Source: Methanothrix harundinacea
Lineage (GTDB): Archaea > Halobacteriota > Methanosarcinia > Methanotrichales > Methanotrichaceae
Direction: 5' to 3'
Assembly: GCA_002506535.1 (NCBI GenBank)
Contig: DAXT01000011.1
Span: forward strand, 19,328 to 83,327
DNA length: 64,000 nt
The notes under the pieces were generated by a model, which did not search any database, was not told where the DNA came from, and worked only from the letters and a program-made list of their open reading frames with translations. The translations under genes were made by a program, and so were the position numbers. Positions 61,052-64,000 of this stretch are shown here, piece by piece (position 1 is the first letter of the stretch; the number at the start of each line of letters is the position of its first letter).

Positions 61052-61118
61052 GAATCAGCGATGCCTAGCTGGTCGAATACACCTGAAACTAAACCTAGAT
61101 GATCTAGTGGAAGAGTAC

Positions 61119-61197
61119 TTATCTCCATAATTGCTACCCCTAAAAACGCCATATAACGGGATATTTAGTAAATCTTTGCTATAAATTATGGAGATAA
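61119..61197. repeat. 14-bp perfect inverted repeat with 51-nt spacer
   Basis: TTATCTCCATAATT (61119-61132) and AATTATGGAGATAA (61184-61197). The whole 79-bp unit has no coding potential and lies between the IS21 end and the DUF2207 gene. It could be a miniature transposable element or a long terminator hairpin. Confidence 0.75.
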
Positions 61198-61344
61198 TGT
61201 TTGGAGATTAGACCGTTAGTGCGGAACGACGGGAAAAGTATGCAACCCTGAAATATCAATAGCTATAGGCATTGCACACTTTATCGAAGTCTGTAATTAG
61301 TCTGCAACTATGCTAAATTGTATTGCACCTGTTTATCCTTCGGC

Positions 61345-63243
61345 TCACCTAGCCCCACCACCACCGCCTCCAAAACCACCGCCGCCTCCGAATCCACCAC
61401 CATCACTAAATCCTCCACTGCTTGTAATCATCGGTGGGGTTGTCGCTGTGCAATAGTCTCCAAAGTACCAGTTGATCTCGCTTGCAATAAGGACCTCAGG
61501 AATAATTAAATTCAGTTTTTCCATTGCTTCGGCAACCTTCTCACCGACTCCAAGAGCGGTACCATAGATTAACCATTCCTTCCACATTTCCAAATCTTCC
61601 GGTGCGTATTTCTGGATATTGGCAAAGTCAGAGAGGTGATTTTTAAATGCATCCCATTCAAGTTTCTCCTTGTAGTAGTCTCCCTTCCACCTGCCAAAAA
61701 GGGCTGATGGTGCGATGACCACGGGGATCATTTGGAGAAATAGAATCAATCCCTTCGATATAATTGGGGACATAATAAAATTAAATATTAATATAATTAT
61801 TATTGAAAATACTATCATTGGTATTATGCCGATTAAATCTGTAATGCTCAAGGATCGAATCAACATTTTTGGTGAAGTAAGAATCCAACGATGGCTCAAA
61901 GCTGTTTTATTGACGAAATCTCTTGAGGCGACTTCATCTTCGAAGTTCATAAGACTCTTGATATCTTTATGCATCTTAGTCAATTCCTTAGTGTGACCTT
62001 TCTCTGCATCCCTCCTCAATCTCTGGATACGCATTTCAAACAATATTGTGTTGAAGACTCTGTCTCTTGAGTGGCGGTTTAAGAAATCCAGCACTCTATT
62101 CTCATACTTATCACATTCATCCTTATAGTTCTTCAATAAATTTATTTTTAAACCCGAATCATCGGTACCGTGGCTTTTTATAGATTCAATTTCGATCTTA
62201 TTTCTAAGATGGAGATCCAGGAGGGTAGCATAAAAACCGTTTTCATCGGATTCAAAGACATCTCCATTGAAAATTAGGTTAACCACCCAAGGCTTTCTCT
62301 TTTTTGGAACATAGCTCAATGTATCGGGCACCACGAAGAATTTTTCCTTGCCGTATCTGAGATATATTATGTAGAGAATAGCGGGCAAGAGGAGAATTAA
62401 GGCACTTAATAGCCGATCCAAGATTATGAGAAGATTGCGAGGATCTGCTACATTTGCAGATACAGTTTTTTCCTCGATATTCGCCACATATCTGGGAAAA
62501 CCGTCCATGATGTTAAGGACCTCAAGCGAAAGGAGCATCTCCACCTCTAAGAGTTCATCCTTGTTGCTGGTTCCAGTAAGAAGCCATATGCCACTTTCAT
62601 GTTTCAATTCCATAGGAGGATGGGGGAAGATCTGATGGACAAATCCTTCGGGATCGTGAATGGCTATTTTGACTGTTTTATAAGGAAGGTGCTCATCCGC
62701 TAGCTTCAGATTAAGATGACAGTATTGTTCGTCGTATTCGATTGGCGGACGAATCCTGAAAAGATAATTTATCTCGTAGGTCCCAGCCCAGAATCTTTCT
62801 GCCTTGTAGCAACCGGCTTCGTTTTGTAACGCAAGAGATCTGATCTCAGCAGCTGCAGATCCACCTCCGTTTAGTATTTTAACATTATTTTTCCAATCTT
62901 TAATGTAAGGGACGGTCCCAGAGGGAGGATTAATCGCTAAAAGTTCCACATGAGACCTGTTTATGTATTCTTGTGTGAGTGGTACCTTCCAGTTTCGGTA
63001 GAGCATCCTGTATTCGCCTGACTTCCGAATTCTGTAAAGGAAGCTTTCCTTAAGAGTACCATTTAAATATAAATCTGCTCTATATTCTTCCACGTAGACG
63101 TCTCCACCACCTGAGAAGGATGGTTTGACGGCTACTTCTTCATTGGTGGCTCCAAATCCACCGGTTAAGAATAATCCAACAATACCTATCAGGAAGACCG
63201 ATGATATCAGGACCAGTATTTGCTTATCTTCTCTCAATCCCAA
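61345..63243 (-). CDS. DUF2207 membrane protein with Gly-rich tail
   Basis: 632 residues. An N-terminal transmembrane helix (ILVLISSVFLIGIVGLFLTGG), an extracellular DUF2207 beta domain (about 50-260), a helix near LLSALILLLPAILYIIYL, a cytoplasmic region, a further hydrophobic pair (IGIIPMIVFSIIIILIFNFIM) and a tail of GGG-F-GGGGG ending GGAR. The family partners LemA proteins; function unsettled, possibly envelope-associated. Its start overlaps the lemA stop by 10 nt. Confidence 0.85.
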   Translation of the reverse strand: MGLREDKQILVLISSVFLIGIVGLFLTGGFGATNEEVAVKPSFSGGGDVYVEEYRADLYLNGTLKESFLYRIRKSGEYRMLYRNWKVPLTQEYINRSHVELLAINPPSGTVPYIKDWKNNVKILNGGGSAAAEIRSLALQNEAGCYKAERFWAGTYEINYLFRIRPPIEYDEQYCHLNLKLADEHLPYKTVKIAIHDPEGFVHQIFPHPPMELKHESGIWLLTGTSNKDELLEVEMLLSLEVLNIMDGFPRYVANIEEKTVSANVADPRNLLIILDRLLSALILLLPAILYIIYLRYGKEKFFVVPDTLSYVPKKRKPWVVNLIFNGDVFESDENGFYATLLDLHLRNKIEIESIKSHGTDDSGLKINLLKNYKDECDKYENRVLDFLNRHSRDRVFNTILFEMRIQRLRRDAEKGHTKELTKMHKDIKSLMNFEDEVASRDFVNKTALSHRWILTSPKMLIRSLSITDLIGIIPMIVFSIIIILIFNFIMSPIISKGLILFLQMIPVVIAPSALFGRWKGDYYKEKLEWDAFKNHLSDFANIQKYAPEDLEMWKEWLIYGTALGVGEKVAEAMEKLNLIIPEVLIASEINWYFGDYCTATTPPMITSSGGFSDGGGFGGGGGFGGGGGGAR

Positions 63244-63845
63244 CCCACCTCGGGTCTGCTTGGACCTTCTTCCTTGGTAGTGAGATAACCAAGCCGTCTA
63301 AGTTCATCCTCTTCGAAGTTAAGGTAGTCCATTTTTCTTAACCCCACCATCGAGGCTACGTACTTTGATGGGATCGAATCCAGCATGGTGTTGAAATTCT
63401 GGATTATGTTATTGTAGGTGTACCTGTGGCGTGAGATCTCATCTTCCATACCTTCGATAGCGTTCATGGTCATCATCACCGTATCGGAAGTCTTCAGTTG
63501 AGGATAGTCCTCTGCGACCGCGACCAAGTTCCCGAATATCCCCTTGCTTTCACCCTCGATCCTCGTTAGATCACTAAGATCCGCAATTCCAACGCGTGCT
63601 CTCATGCGTGATATGTTCTCCAGGACACCCCGCTCAAATTGGGCGAAGCTTTTCACAGAACCGACGAGTTGCTCGATCATGTCAAGCCGCTTTTTCATAG
63701 CCACTCTAATCTGAGAGAGGGTGGACTCGGCTCCATTGCTCAGTTTATGAAGCTGGTTGTAGATTGAGATGAAATAGAATACCGATAATAAAAAGAGGAG
63801 TAAGACTATCAGGATGATGGGTGATCCATGAACTGAGAGGTCCAT
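63234..63845 (-). CDS. lemA: LemA family protein
   Basis: 203 residues. An N-terminal transmembrane helix (PIILIVLLLFLLSVFYFISIYNQ) followed by the long LemA helical bundle (LSQIRVAMKKRLDMIEQLV, AVAEDYPQLKTSDTVMMTMN, EDEISRHRYTYNNIIQNFNT). Family role unknown; consistently paired with DUF2207 or TPM-domain membrane proteins, as here. First gene of this minus-strand pair. Confidence 0.9.
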   Translation of the reverse strand: MDLSVHGSPIILIVLLLFLLSVFYFISIYNQLHKLSNGAESTLSQIRVAMKKRLDMIEQLVGSVKSFAQFERGVLENISRMRARVGIADLSDLTRIEGESKGIFGNLVAVAEDYPQLKTSDTVMMTMNAIEGMEDEISRHRYTYNNIIQNFNTMLDSIPSKYVASMVGLRKMDYLNFEEDELRRLGYLTTKEEGPSRPEVGWD

Positions 63846-64000
63846 GACTCTGTGTAAGGACTAAATAGATCTTAAAGTTTTTGCTTATCGAGAGACTTTA
63901 CAGGATGGATGGATTTATCCGGGTACGTAGCTTGAACTTCTCACTCGATGGTGACTTAGATTTCGCTGGCAGGGAATTATAGTCTAAAACCAAACTTTAA

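Overview
The window looks like a piece of a GC-rich chromosome from a methanogenic archaeon of the Methanothrix (Methanosaeta) / Methanosarcinales type. The evidence is archaeal CDC48, a lysine-type ADH synthase (archaeal aromatic pathway), two tandem S-layer proteins with the Methanosarcinales S-layer duplication domain, NikR, an archaeal inactivated-type PolB, class II tRNA-Ser with a canonical anticodon-loop intron, and an ectABC cluster, which I recall from Methanothrix harundinacea. Genus is inference; nothing here was searched against a database.

Bases 1-25.3 kb are a conventional core: a ChlI-type chelatase ATPase, CDC48 with a PRC-barrel protein, a cyclophilin lipoprotein, pyrD-pyrK-FAH, several secreted or membrane-anchored proteins, a DEAD-box helicase, intron-containing tRNA-Ser(UGA), a DadD/MtaD-type deaminase, ADH synthase, a secreted double rhodanese, and the ectoine operon (HTH-ectA-ectB-ectC). 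A wHTH protein, a phosphatase-like operon and a radical SAM protein follow.

From tRNA-Leu(CAG) at 25264 the character changes to accessory DNA. First comes an integrated element of plasmid or virus type: an RHH/coiled-coil protein, a tyrosine recombinase, a second decayed recombinase C-terminus, a primase-polymerase/helicase with a dense cluster of TCTGACG heptamers, and small DNA-binding proteins. HEAT-repeat proteins and hairpin pairs lie within it. Then comes a five-gene island at 37.4-49.0 kb: a SNF2 helicase with a DUF3883 end, a DUF1156 DNA methylase, a small PD-(D/E)XK-like protein, a DUF499 ATPase carrying two Ig-like domains, and a second PD-(D/E)XK-like protein. Overlapping ATGA junctions tie part of it together and it reads as a methylation-based anti-phage system. 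Two S-layer genes follow.

Bases 53-64 kb are more AT-rich and patchy: IS21 end remnants at 53.1 and 61.0 kb, a nucleotidase, DUF72, an inactivated-type PolB coupled to a tiny membrane protein, a second copy of the wHTH regulator, NikR, and a LemA/DUF2207 pair.

The least expected non-coding signal is a roughly 200-nt element in three diverged copies (27.75, 34.83 and 52.98 kb, the last on the minus strand). Each copy has a CTATTTTTAT box exactly 19 nt from an ATTTAAAAA TATA-like box, followed by a GC-rich foldable body. It is a candidate non-coding RNA or non-autonomous element.
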